In this document: in pieces, positions 36,008 through 44,034 of the stretch
Position numbering within the stretch: position 1 is the stretch's first letter
Layout: each line of letters starts with the position of its first letter
NCBI GenBank assembly: GCA_964455525.1
Contig: CAYVWR010000008.1
Coordinates: 62,001 to 126,000 of the forward strand
Length of the DNA stretch: 64,000 nt
Direction: 5' to 3'
From: JAFDZV01 sp964455525
GTDB taxonomy: Bacteria; Bacteroidota; Ignavibacteria; OLB7
Notes under the pieces: generated by a model
Told to the model about the DNA's origin: nothing
Databases searched by the model: none
The model's input: only the letters and a program-made list of their open reading frames with translations
Translations under genes and position numbers: made by a program

Positions 36008-36358
36008 ATGAATCCGAATTTCAATGCAGAGCAAGCCGAGGCGATGATAGGCAAACATCTCCTTATCGGCCTTACAATCCACGATCACCTGGATGAAGTG
36101 GTCGGGCGTGTGCAGATCCACGGCACGATCGTTCGGGTGAACCAGCAGGAAGGTGTGGTAGTGCGTCTGCACCCTTCAGGGGTGGAGTATATGATGCCGG
36201 CAATACTCGCAGCCTACCAGAAGGCACCTCCTGGTGAGTATCATCTACAGGATACAGGAGAGGTGGTCACCAATCCCGATCTGATGGCGACATGGATCGT
36301 ATATGAGCCACCGGAGGATATCGAGGCACGGTTGCGAGAAGAAAGCTCAGGCCAATGA
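36008..36358 (+). CDS. small protein of unknown function, paralogue of 35572-35943
   Basis: A 116-residue protein. Shared with its neighbour: MNPNFNAEQAEAMIGKHLLI, IHGTIVRVNQQEGVVVRLHP, SGVEYMMPAILAAYQKAPPG, EYHLQDTGEVVTNPDLMATW, then a charged tail. Roughly two in five positions look identical by eye. The 64 bases between the two genes contain no terminator, and both run the same way, so a recent-to-moderate tandem duplication is likely. No known domain was recognised. Confidence 0.75.
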   Translation: MNPNFNAEQAEAMIGKHLLIGLTIHDHLDEVVGRVQIHGTIVRVNQQEGVVVRLHPSGVEYMMPAILAAYQKAPPGEYHLQDTGEVVTNPDLMATWIVYEPPEDIEARLREESSGQ

Positions 36359-36491
36359 CCTCTGCCGTTGCAGACACCGGCACTCTCATTGCAGCCTCAG
36401 GCTTTGGTAGGAGCGCCGTCCCGGTTGATGGTGGCATGTTATACTATAATACAATAACACGCCATCATCAACTAGGAGCATCTGCAACCCG

Positions 36492-36743
36492 TTACCTTGC
36501 ATCGAGTGCGCTGCCGCACTGCCCACAGTAGTATGCAACTGGATGGTTGATAGGGGCACCACATCCTCCGCACTCTCGTACCACCGGCATACCGCAACGC
36601 ATGCAATATCGATCGTCGGGATCGCCGGGCATATGGCACGAGCCACACCTGACGATGCTGCCGGAACGCTTCTGAGTATGTGGGTCGGGAAGGTGATGGG
36701 CATAATAGATGCACGTCCCCCTCGTGTCAGCTCTGCTGAACAT
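36492..36743 (-). CDS. double zinc-ribbon protein
   Basis: An 83-residue minus-strand frame with four CxxC pairs. These are CGSC and CMRC in the RCGSCHMPGDPDDRYCMRCG segment, then CGGC and CGQC in the ECGGCGAPINHPVAYYCGQC segment, the layout of a double zinc ribbon. The N-terminal 30 residues look unstructured. Metal-binding composition in a region with few other credible frames supports it as a gene, but the start is uncertain. It stands between the paralogue pair and the first island regulator, pointing away from the latter. Confidence 0.55.
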   Translation of the reverse strand: MFSRADTRGTCIYYAHHLPDPHTQKRSGSIVRCGSCHMPGDPDDRYCMRCGMPVVRECGGCGAPINHPVAYYCGQCGSALDAR

Positions 36744-37233
36744 GGCTGATCGGAATTGGCTGGAGATATTTGGAACTAAGGCCTACAGCCAATAAAGTAC
36801 ATGCAGATGATTCACTTCCGCCCGATTTCCGATTCAATGTCGCGTAGAAAGATGCCACCAGGCAATGGCCTTGCACACCGGCATGCGCCGTTTCACTCCT
36901 CTCCACCTGTGGCTTCCCCGTTCTCCACCCACTCGCATCACAAACATGGTAAAACAGCCTATTTATATAGGGATGGAGCAGGCGGTGGAGAACCAAAGGA
37001 AATGTTTGATTTGCAGAGGAGCAGGTGGAGCTTTATACTTGCACCGCCACAGAGAATTCACACCCTATGCGGCACATATAACAGGCAAGGTACGGCGCCG
37101 CCGGTGTACAAGTGGTCTGAGAGGCTTCAGGGAATTGGACCGCCCTGTAGTGCTTGGCACATTGTACTGCTGGCCCTGGTACCCGTCGTACCCGCTGAGA
37201 AAGGTCCGCTCAATTCCATATGAGCAGACCATA
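36744..37233. other. upstream region of the MalT-like regulator gene
   Basis: 490 bases without a convincing gene. One open frame joins the regulator in phase from 36865, but its composition (many Arg, Pro and Trp) and the promoter at 37010-37041 inside it argue that it is not translated. It contains a TCCACC-rich stretch near 36901-36940, which recurs ahead of other genes of this island. Confidence 0.5.
37010..37041 (+). promoter_or_regulatory. probable promoter of the MalT-like regulator
   Basis: TTTG (37010-37013), 20 bases, then TATACTTG (37034-37041), one mismatch from TAnnTTTG with ideal spacing. It predicts a start near 37048 and a leader of about 185 bases before the ATG at 37234. 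Confidence 0.5.
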
Positions 37234-40026
37234 ATGACCACACTGAATTTTGGACACGGTATGGAATGGGCAACCAACCGTAGCGAAAATTCTGAGCGAC
37301 TTCCACTGCTCGCCACAAAACTGCACGCAGCACGCACCCGTCCCGATGTTGTCTCCCGCCCTCGTCTTGCCGCCCGGCTTGACGAAGGTTGCAGACGCAA
37401 ACTGACGATTGTTTCAGCTCCGGCCGGTTTTGGCAAAACGACTTTGCTGAGTCAATGGGCAAACTCGAGCAAGCAGAATGTCGCATGGATGTCGCTCGAT
37501 GAGGGAGACAATATCCCTGTACGATTCTGGACGTATTTTATCGGATCGCTACAGCGATTACGGGCGGGCATAGGAGCCAGCGCCCTTGAGTCGCTTTACT
37601 TGCTTCAACCACCTCCTACCGAGGTCATCCTTACTGCGCTGATCAATGATCTGACACAGATGCCAGGCGAGATCGCATTGGTACTTGATGATTATCATAC
37701 CATCGAACTTGAGCCGATCCACGCGGCACTTGCCTTCTTTATAGATCATATGCCGGCGCAGATGCACATGTTCATCGCCAGCAGAATGGATCCCCGGCTA
37801 CAGGTGACACGGCTCCGCGCACGTGGGGAACTTATAGAGATCCGTGCGGCCGACCTGCGGTTTACTCATCGCGAAGCCACGGAGCTTCTCGAAAATGTGG
37901 CGGGCAAGGAACTCTCGGCCGATGAGATCAGCAGGCTTGTCGCACAAACCGAGGGATGGGGCGCCTGCCTGCAACTGACAGGGCTGGCGATGCAGGGCCG
38001 CCGCCACGCAAACGGCAGGCTCCGTGCCCTCACCGGCACCCATCGTTATGTGGCTGATTATATCCTGACCGAGATCCTTGACCGCCAACCGGAACCTATC
38101 CGGTCGTTTCTTCTTAAAACGTCGATTCTGGATCGTTTGAACGGTTCTCTCTGCAACGCGGTTCTCGGCATGGATGGGGGAGAGGAGATGTTGCCTTCAC
38201 TGGAACAGGCAAATCTCTTTCTCACATTGATCGAGGAAGATGAAGATGAGGAATGGTACCGCTATCATGGCCTCTTTGCCGAAGTGCTCCGCGACAGGCT
38301 GCGACAATTGTATCCGCTGGAGATGCAGGCACTGCATCTTCGGGCAAGCCAATGGTTTGAACATCATGGCTATGCTCAGGAAGCCATCCAGCACCTGTTG
38401 AAAGGAGGGGAAACCGAACAGGCGATCCGCCTGGCCGAACGTAACGTGGAAACGTTGCTTGCAACAGGAAAGCTGGATGCAATCCTCCAGTGGCGCGAGG
38501 CATTTCCGGCCGAGCAGATCCAGAACCGGCCTCGCCTGGCTCTGGCGTTTGCCTGGGCACTGGTGCTTTCAGGCCAGTTCGATGCAGCCGATACCTATCT
38601 CGACTATTGCCGACGCTTTGTGCAACCCGATCCGCACGATGGCCTTAGCGACATCCCGGCTCATCTGGCCACATTGCATTCCTTTCTGGCAACATCCAGA
38701 GTTGCCACCGAACGTGCACAGACGGAAACCGAAGAGATACCCCGCTCCCGATCGGGAGTATCGGCCTTCTCTGCACCGATCTTCAACCTGGAGCCGGGCC
38801 ACCAGGTACGCCGTGGCACTCCGCAAAAGGAACAGGAGATTGAAACAGGCGCCAAAATCCGCGAGCATCATGAGAGATTTGGCCTTATTGAAGCTCTCCC
38901 CCGAATGGCACGCCTCCAGATAACCATGGGACAACTGCGCGCATCGGCGGGCACCTATCAGCAAGCCATGGCACATTTCGATGAGCATCCCGGGGCCGTT
39001 GCCCAGGAATGGCGATCGCTTGCCCTGTGCCATACCGGGTTGGGAGAGATCTATTACCAACGAAATGAACTGGATGTTGCCATGCGGCACCTGGCCGAAG
39101 CGCTCAAGCTCTGTCGGCTGGGAAGCGATGCAGCGGTGATCCATGATAGCTATACGCTTCTAGCACGCATGCATCAGGCACGAGGAGATACCGATGGCGC
39201 ACTTGATGCCATCGCCGAGGCGGAGGAGCTGCTGAAAACTGCGGGCGGAACCGGCCAATCCATGCTCTGGCTCCCTGCCCATACAGCACAGATACATCTG
39301 ATGCAGGGGAACATCCAGGCAGCCGTGCGCTGGGCGCTGGAACAGCCCTCCGAACGCCCTCTCTATATAGATGAGATGGAGTGCTTCCAGCAGATAACGC
39401 TGGCACGAGTGGCCCTTGCCCAATACAAAACGGAGATGGCGATCGCAATTCTGACTCCACTGCTTGAGATAGCAGAGATCAGAGGATGGAATCACTCTCG
39501 TATCTACGGTCTGGCACTTCAGGCGTTGGCACTTGAACAGCAGGGCGATACCGATCAGGCGATCCTGGCACTTGTCCGAGCGCTTGCGCTGGCAGAACCG
39601 GAAGGATATATCCGGGCATTTGTTGATGAAGGGACCCCGATGATGCGGCTGCTTCGCAGACTCCGCGAATCACGCGAAAGCGAAGAAGCGGAGAGCCTCA
39701 CGGAAATCGGAGTAGACTACATCGACCGGATACTGGCGGCACTTGGCGTCTCCTCACGCGGAGAATGGGAGAGTGTGCGCCGTAATGGCAGCACCCCCTC
39801 CTCTCACACGGCGATTCCTTCCGCCAGTCTTCTTACACCAGTAAGCGAACGGGAAGTTGAAGTACTGCAACTGATTGCCGAGGGCAAAACAAATGCTTCG
39901 ATCGCCGAACAGCTCTATATATCGATCAGCACTGTAAAAACACATATCAACAATCTCTATAGCAAACTTGGCGTCGAGAGCCGCACACAGGCGCTGGCAC
40001 GAGCAAAGGAGCTGCATCTCCTGTAA
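37234..40026 (+). CDS. MalT/LARGE-type ATPase-LuxR transcriptional regulator
   Basis: A 930-residue signal-dependent activator. The N-terminal STAND-type NTPase has Walker A in SAPAGFGKTTLLSQWA (about residues 61-76) and Walker B in EIALVLDDYH, with MFIASRMDPRLQVTRLRARG as the sensor region. A winged-helix part and a long helical TPR-like region follow (residues about 380-830, e.g. LALCHTGLGEIYYQRNELDV). The C-terminal LuxR helix-turn-helix is clear: LTPVSEREVEVLQLIAEGKT, then NASIAEQLYISISTVKTHIN and NLYSKLGVESRTQ. Proteins of this plan are activated by binding a small ligand in the TPR region. The ligand here is unknown. The start at 37234 is chosen from the domain layout. Confidence 0.88.
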   Translation: MTTLNFGHGMEWATNRSENSERLPLLATKLHAARTRPDVVSRPRLAARLDEGCRRKLTIVSAPAGFGKTTLLSQWANSSKQNVAWMSLDEGDNIPVRFWTYFIGSLQRLRAGIGASALESLYLLQPPPTEVILTALINDLTQMPGEIALVLDDYHTIELEPIHAALAFFIDHMPAQMHMFIASRMDPRLQVTRLRARGELIEIRAADLRFTHREATELLENVAGKELSADEISRLVAQTEGWGACLQLTGLAMQGRRHANGRLRALTGTHRYVADYILTEILDRQPEPIRSFLLKTSILDRLNGSLCNAVLGMDGGEEMLPSLEQANLFLTLIEEDEDEEWYRYHGLFAEVLRDRLRQLYPLEMQALHLRASQWFEHHGYAQEAIQHLLKGGETEQAIRLAERNVETLLATGKLDAILQWREAFPAEQIQNRPRLALAFAWALVLSGQFDAADTYLDYCRRFVQPDPHDGLSDIPAHLATLHSFLATSRVATERAQTETEEIPRSRSGVSAFSAPIFNLEPGHQVRRGTPQKEQEIETGAKIREHHERFGLIEALPRMARLQITMGQLRASAGTYQQAMAHFDEHPGAVAQEWRSLALCHTGLGEIYYQRNELDVAMRHLAEALKLCRLGSDAAVIHDSYTLLARMHQARGDTDGALDAIAEAEELLKTAGGTGQSMLWLPAHTAQIHLMQGNIQAAVRWALEQPSERPLYIDEMECFQQITLARVALAQYKTEMAIAILTPLLEIAEIRGWNHSRIYGLALQALALEQQGDTDQAILALVRALALAEPEGYIRAFVDEGTPMMRLLRRLRESRESEEAESLTEIGVDYIDRILAALGVSSRGEWESVRRNGSTPSSHTAIPSASLLTPVSEREVEVLQLIAEGKTNASIAEQLYISISTVKTHINNLYSKLGVESRTQALARAKELHLL

Positions 40027-40053
40027 AGATGCGCGAAACACGTTGTATATCAG

Positions 40054-40078
40054 GGCCGACGAAAAGAGTTCGTCGGCC
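40054..40078 (+). terminator. hairpin behind the MalT-like gene
   Basis: GGCCGACGAA and TTCGTCGGCC form a perfect 10-bp stem around AAGAG, 27 bases after the stop. No T-tract follows, so it is a weak terminator or a 3'-end stabiliser. Confidence 0.5.
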
Positions 40079-40112
40079 TATCCACCCCCGAATCCACCCC
40101 CCGATTCCACCT

Positions 40113-40151
40113 TTTGGTTGAGACCCGACCCCCTGCAAGGGTATAGCTTTG
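40113..40151 (+). promoter_or_regulatory. promoter-like element upstream of the repeat array
   Basis: TTTTGGTTGA with TTG at 40118-40120, then 23 bases, then TAGCTTTG (40144-40151) fitting TAnnTTTG. The upstream part (CCACCTTTTGGTTGA) is nearly the same as that at 42470-42483. The nearest gene downstream begins almost 1 kb away at 41126, so a long leader or a separate noncoding RNA is implied if it is used. Confidence 0.4.
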
Positions 40152-40846
40152 CATTGATACGTTTACGTATGATGATTTCATGTGCAAGTCGGCAGGATAC
40201 TGATGGCATAGCTTCTATCATCAGCAACACATTCCGCACATCGTATGTTGCGAATGCTGGTGAGACTGCCCGCTGCCGCCCTGGAGTCAACGTTGTCGAT
40301 GCTGGTTCGAGACCGGGCGCTGAACAGACTCAATAGATGAGCTTGGCAACAGCCATAAGGCGCGATAGCAGCCCCCTCTGACTCTGAAGCAGGCCACGAC
40401 GATGTGCACCCCCTAGAGCTTTCCGCAATAAAGCACCAATGGCTCCAGGGATAGCACGGGAACCTATCGGATAAGCAGTGGACCTGACTGCTTATCTGGC
40501 AATGCCTGGCGTTGAATACCTACGGGATTGGACCCCCGCTGATATTCAATCGGGCAGGGATCAGGACTCTTACTACAAAGAGTTCTTGATCCGATGGGCC
40601 GAGGGAGGTGGGACAAACGATGGACCTGACCGCTTGTTCTACCTGGTGAGTGAAATGCACAGGCCATTCCTATGGGCAGGAGTGGCTTGTGCGTTTCGGT
40701 TTTCTCCACCCCCACTCTCCACCAGTTCTTCTGCTTCTCAAGAGCCATACGCCACAATTGATAAGATCCGATCCACTTCATTGCGACGCGTCAGCATCCC
40801 ATCGTGCCGATGGCTGTCCTGACATGTCATGATCTACGCAATGTAA

Positions 40847-41074
40847 TTCAGTTGATTATGTCGCAGCAGCACCCGGGCGCACCAGTCTCAGGTCAAGGCT
40901 TGCCGACAGATCTGACAGAATTAGATTCAGTTGATTGTGTCAGCCTCTCCCCGCATCCATACCTATGCACGCCACGATAGATTGCCTGATATCCAGTTGA
41001 TTGTGTCGGCTCGTCCCGCTTATCCAGGGATACGTAGCCAGTAGAAATCGGACTCCATCCGGTTGATTATGTCG
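40847..41074 (+). repeat. direct-repeat array A (four copies)
   Basis: Four copies of about 17 bases, consensus TYCAGTTGATTRTGTCG, at 40847-40863, 40926-40942, 40992-41008 and 41058-41074. Start-to-start distances are 79, 66 and 66. Copies 2 and 3 stay similar for about 40 bases, so these are degenerate 66-base tandem units. The last copy ends 51 bases before the regulator ATG at 41126. Not palindromic, no cas genes. Confidence 0.8.
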
Positions 41075-41125
41075 GCCAGAACCGGTATTCTTGTAGTTCT
41101 TGGAAGATTATCGAGGTCTACCGTT

Positions 41126-42358
41126 ATGGCGAAGTCCAGAATCGACATAGAGGAGAGCCTCCGGGATCTGGAGAGCCTGGAAGAGCAATACCGGGGCACC
41201 CAGTTGGCCTTGAGAGTGCAGATGCTCAAAATTCTCAAGAATGAGCCTTTTCGCTCTCTTGCTGAGGTCGGCAAGCTCATTGGCAGTTCCGAACGGAGCC
41301 TGCAACGCTGGCTTGTTGCCTATCGGGATGGAGGGGTGGATACGCTGCTGCGCCTGGGGCAGCGGGGGGGCAAACGTCCACGCAGGCTTGATGATGAGAC
41401 GATCGAGGCAGTACGTCAGAAAATCGCATATGATGGTTTTGCCGAACTGAAGGATGCACAGCAGTGGATTCAAGAACAGTTCGGGGTCAGCTATAGTAGG
41501 TCAGGAACCTGGCATCTGATGCGGTCGGCGATTGGTGCGGTGCCACGTGGCTGGATGATGATCGATGGCGTATCGCCCTCCACTATATCCCATTCTTCGC
41601 TGAATACCAACATTTCCGGGAGTATCCTCGCCTTTTTGAACTCCCTGCCAACATCGAATAGCGTATTGGAATGGGGCTCCCAGTTCAGAGATTCGCTACA
41701 GGCATTGCTTGGCGATGTTGATCGGATCTCGGTGAATGTAAACCTGGAATGCCCGTTGACAGGTCAGGAGGAATTCACCTCCTCGATAACGATTACGCAG
41801 GTTCAGGAAGAGGAAAATGCCTCCACGATTGTCGTTTCGCGGGCCGCGACGACACAGTCGGAGCGTCTGTTGGAGACGATTCGCCAACAGGGATATCCGA
41901 TTGAACAGTATCACCCCCCCCATTGTTATGATTACTATTATAATGGAAGGGCATATCTCGGGACCATTTTTCTATGGAGAGGTGTTCAGAGCAGGCCGAT
42001 CTCGGAAAAAACCGCAGACCTGATGTCATCTCTTGAGCCTTTCCTCATCTTTGTCCTCTCCGATCTTGTTGCACGGCACCAGGCAGAAAAGCCGATAGAT
42101 CGTGTATTTCACGCAGCATTGATGTATCTGGTCGAGGAGGCAAGCCTGAGTCCGCAAGAGCAGCGCATCGTGATCCTTCAGTTGATGGGACATGCTTATA
42201 AGGAAATGGCCGACATCCTGAAGGTCTCGATCGATACCGTCAAAAAGCACTTCAAGCAGATTCACCGGAAAACCGGCACTCGTGGCCAGGCTGAACTGTT
42301 CGCCAAATACTTCACGTCTCGCCTGATCCCTGAAGATCTTCGAGAATCGGTCAGGTAG
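41126..42358 (+). CDS. transposase-type HTH + GAF-like + LuxR HTH fusion regulator
   Basis: A 410-residue protein with an unusual plan. Residues about 25-133 resemble the N-terminal DNA-binding part of IS630/Tc1-type transposases: LALRVQMLKILKNEPFRSLA, then EVGKLIGSSERSLQRWLVAY, RDGGVDTLLRLGQRGGKRP, and EAVRQKIAYDGFAELKDAQQ with a final SRSGTWHLMR. The catalytic DDE domain is absent. Residues about 165-320 look GAF-like, ending in YLGTIFLWRGVQSRPIS and a long helix. Residues 338-400 form a LuxR helix-turn-helix: LSPQEQRIVILQLMGHAYKE, MADILKVSIDTVKKHFKQIH, RKTGTRGQAEL. The start MAKSRIDIEE at 41126 has GAGG ten bases upstream. It was probably assembled from a transposase remnant. Target and signal are unknown. 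Confidence 0.8.
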   Translation: MAKSRIDIEESLRDLESLEEQYRGTQLALRVQMLKILKNEPFRSLAEVGKLIGSSERSLQRWLVAYRDGGVDTLLRLGQRGGKRPRRLDDETIEAVRQKIAYDGFAELKDAQQWIQEQFGVSYSRSGTWHLMRSAIGAVPRGWMMIDGVSPSTISHSSLNTNISGSILAFLNSLPTSNSVLEWGSQFRDSLQALLGDVDRISVNVNLECPLTGQEEFTSSITITQVQEEENASTIVVSRAATTQSERLLETIRQQGYPIEQYHPPHCYDYYYNGRAYLGTIFLWRGVQSRPISEKTADLMSSLEPFLIFVLSDLVARHQAEKPIDRVFHAALMYLVEEASLSPQEQRIVILQLMGHAYKEMADILKVSIDTVKKHFKQIHRKTGTRGQAELFAKYFTSRLIPEDLRESVR

Positions 42359-42367
42359 CACACAATA

Positions 42368-42391
42368 AATGCCCTAATATAATAGGGCATT
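42368..42391 (+). terminator. hairpin behind the fusion regulator gene
   Basis: AATGCCCTA pairs perfectly with TAGGGCATT around a 6-base loop, ten bases beyond the stop. It lacks a T-tract, so termination is uncertain. Confidence 0.45.
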
Positions 42392-42479
42392 CAGATGCTA
42401 ATACCATCACCACCGCTCCCGAATCATATCCTGCGCCCCGACTCCACCCAATAAATCAACCCCCAACTCCACCTTTCGG

Positions 42480-42514
42480 TTGACGAGCTCCTCCCCGTTG
42501 CCCCGCTATGTTTG
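42480..42514 (+). promoter_or_regulatory. probable promoter of the small exported protein gene
   Basis: TTG at 42480-42482 in the GGTTGA context, 24 bases, then TATGTTTG (42507-42514), an exact TAnnTTTG box. The preceding CCACCTTTCGGTTGA matches 40108-40121. The leader to the ATG at 42750 would be about 230 bases. Confidence 0.5.
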
Positions 42515-42749
42515 ATCCAGGTCACTAGATCCTTCCTGTTAGGGTGCTCAAAAAGCATCCACAACATACTACTCAAAAGTGTACTTGTGCACCGGTAGCA
42601 ACAAGTGGTAGGTTTGTATTGTCGAAAATGACTATGGCCGCAGGGTCACTCCATCAGTGAGAAGGTCAGATCGGCATCAATGAATCTGCCCCTTTGAAAG
42701 TCTCCGGTGCTCTTCATCAACAAACGAGCATCATTCTAAGAGGGCAATC

Positions 42750-43316
42750 ATGAAAAAGCTTGTTTCGTTCTTTGCCATAGCGCTCCTAGCAGCCACAGTT
42801 GCAAAGGCACAAACATCCGGTGCGGTTCAGGTCGGTTCGATGTCGGTTACTATCCCGGCAAGCTCTGTAGAAATAGAGACCCCGACTCTTACGACGACAA
42901 CGAAGAAGTCGTACATCATCAGCGAAGTTCTGATTCTTCGCACGTCGGTGGGCCAGTATGAGTATCTGATGAAGTCATCCGGCATCCGATTGGTAGACGA
43001 CGATGGAACGATCACCGATGGCATTGCGACGAACGATATCATAACGTCGCTCGCCAAGGCAGCAGTAGCCCAGGCTTATTTGTACGGGTTCATCGACGAT
43101 GGCTCGAACTCGAAGGTCTGGAGCGAGAATTGCATCATTAGAAGTGGGTCTGGAGAGTATACACGCTTTAAGCCTTGCTCTTCCAATACTCAGACTGGCT
43201 TCCGTGATCTCAAGGTAAGCGAATCGGCCGGTACAACTGAGCCTGTGGTAACACTTGAGGGTTATGGCCCTAATGGCCCTGGCACATCGTACACAGTACC
43301 AGGCTCATTTGAATAA
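42750..43316 (+). CDS. small exported protein of unknown function
   Basis: A 188-residue protein with a classic signal peptide (MKKLVSFFAIALLAATVAKA, cleavage before QTSG). The mature part starts with a Thr-rich stretch (EIETPTLTTTTKKSY), then IISEVLILRTSVGQYEYLMK, SLAKAAVAQAYLYGFIDDG, two cysteines about 17 residues apart (ENCIIRSGSG, FKPCSSN), and a Gly/Pro-rich end. No sorting domain and no known motif. The start has GAGGG seven bases upstream. It is the only non-regulator gene between the second and third island regulators, so it is a candidate target of them. Confidence 0.8.
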   Translation: MKKLVSFFAIALLAATVAKAQTSGAVQVGSMSVTIPASSVEIETPTLTTTTKKSYIISEVLILRTSVGQYEYLMKSSGIRLVDDDGTITDGIATNDIITSLAKAAVAQAYLYGFIDDGSNSKVWSENCIIRSGSGEYTRFKPCSSNTQTGFRDLKVSESAGTTEPVVTLEGYGPNGPGTSYTVPGSFE

Positions 43317-43493
43317 AAGAGCGTTGAAGATAATGCCAGGCTGGCCGTCCAGTCCAAACGGAGTCGGCCTGGCGTTTCGGCCCGATGTTAAGTCAAGAAG
43401 GTCCAATCTGATTTAACGTTAGCTATCATATCCCACCCAGCACCCTTGTTGGTGCGAACACAGATCACCCAGTTTATCTTACTCGAGCAGAAG

Positions 43494-43741
43494 GTCCAGT
43501 GCAGTGTGGCAGAATCCAGCATAATTCAGAAGTCCAGCTGATTACGCCGGTATATGATCTGAACGCCATGTCCAGTGGTTGCAAGATCAAGACAATGAGG
43601 TCCAGTGTGGCAAAAGGCCCGAATGCCATGTCCAGTGGTTGTACGGCTAGACAATGAGGTCCAGTGTGGCAAAAGACCCGAACACCATGTCCAGTGGTTG
43701 CACGGTCTAGACAACGAGGTCCAGAACTGATGCCCGTCCAG
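43494..43741 (+). repeat. tandem-repeat array B, about 30-base period
   Basis: GTCCAG occurs at 43494, 43532, 43570, 43600, 43630, 43659, 43689, 43719 and 43736. The steps are 38, 38, 30, 30, 29, 30, 30 and 17. Two half-unit types alternate, one reading GTCCAGTGGTTG and one GTCCAGTGTGGC, giving 60-, 59- and about 50-base composite units from 43561. The unit at 43532 (TCCAGCTGATTACGCCGG) resembles the repeat of array A. Confidence 0.85.
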
Positions 43742-44034
43742 AGCATCAACTCCCGAGGTCCGTATCAAGTCGATTGAGATCTTTGACAATAGCCCGATGA
43801 TCGTTGTAGCTAACCTGTGGTAGGTGGCAACTACAGCGAAAGTTAGGAATCAGCATGAGCAATACAGTGTTCGGGGTGGAAAGGTCGCATCCCGCGCACA
43901 TGAATTCCGATTCAGCGCGATTCCAGTGTTCAAGGAGGTTCGAGGTCCTTTCTTCCGATGAAACACAGGGCACGATTTCAAGGCGGTGCCGCCCAGCATC
44001 GGTCTTGATGTGAAAATTCCAATCGACAAAAATT

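Larger units (their letters stand above)
40027..41125. other. long noncoding stretch between two regulators
   Basis: 1.1 kb with no credible gene. It contains, in order: a hairpin at 40054-40078, a promoter-like element at 40113-40151, a partly repeated segment (TGGACCTGACTGCTTAT at 40478 and TGGACCTGACCGCTTGT at 40621), a TCCACC-rich patch near 40706, and four degenerate direct repeats at 40847-41074. Open frames here lack family features and sensible composition. Confidence 0.6.
42359..42749. other. intergenic region before the small exported protein
   Basis: 391 bases. It contains a 9-bp hairpin at 42368-42391 (AATGCCCTA/TAGGGCATT) just after the regulator stop, a TCCACC-rich patch (42442-42475), and the promoter-like element at 42480-42514. 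No gene is supported. Confidence 0.5.

Noticed and set aside
36865..37233. 123-codon N-terminal extension of the MalT-like regulator
   Set aside because: Arg/Pro/Trp-rich without family match, and a good promoter lies inside it at 37010-37041. The regulator domain plan starts right after 37234.
40464..40781. Minus-strand frame of 105 codons between the first two regulators
   Set aside because: No domain, unlikely composition (many Trp, Pro and Arg), and it overlaps the weakly repeated noncoding segment.
40847..41074. CRISPR-like array of repeats with unique spacers
   Set aside because: Repeats are only about 17 bases, degenerate and not palindromic. Spacers differ in length (62, 49, 49), two of them are similar to each other, and no cas gene is near.
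41126..41530. Insertion sequence (IS630-type) instead of a regulator gene
   Set aside because: No catalytic DDE domain, no terminal inverted repeats were seen, and the frame continues without break into GAF-like and LuxR parts.
43526..43789. Minus-strand frame across array B with repeated TTGHG-like residues
   Set aside because: The pattern is a shadow of the DNA repeats. One repeat unit is 59 bases and shifts the frame, there is no sensible start, and the composition is unlike a protein.
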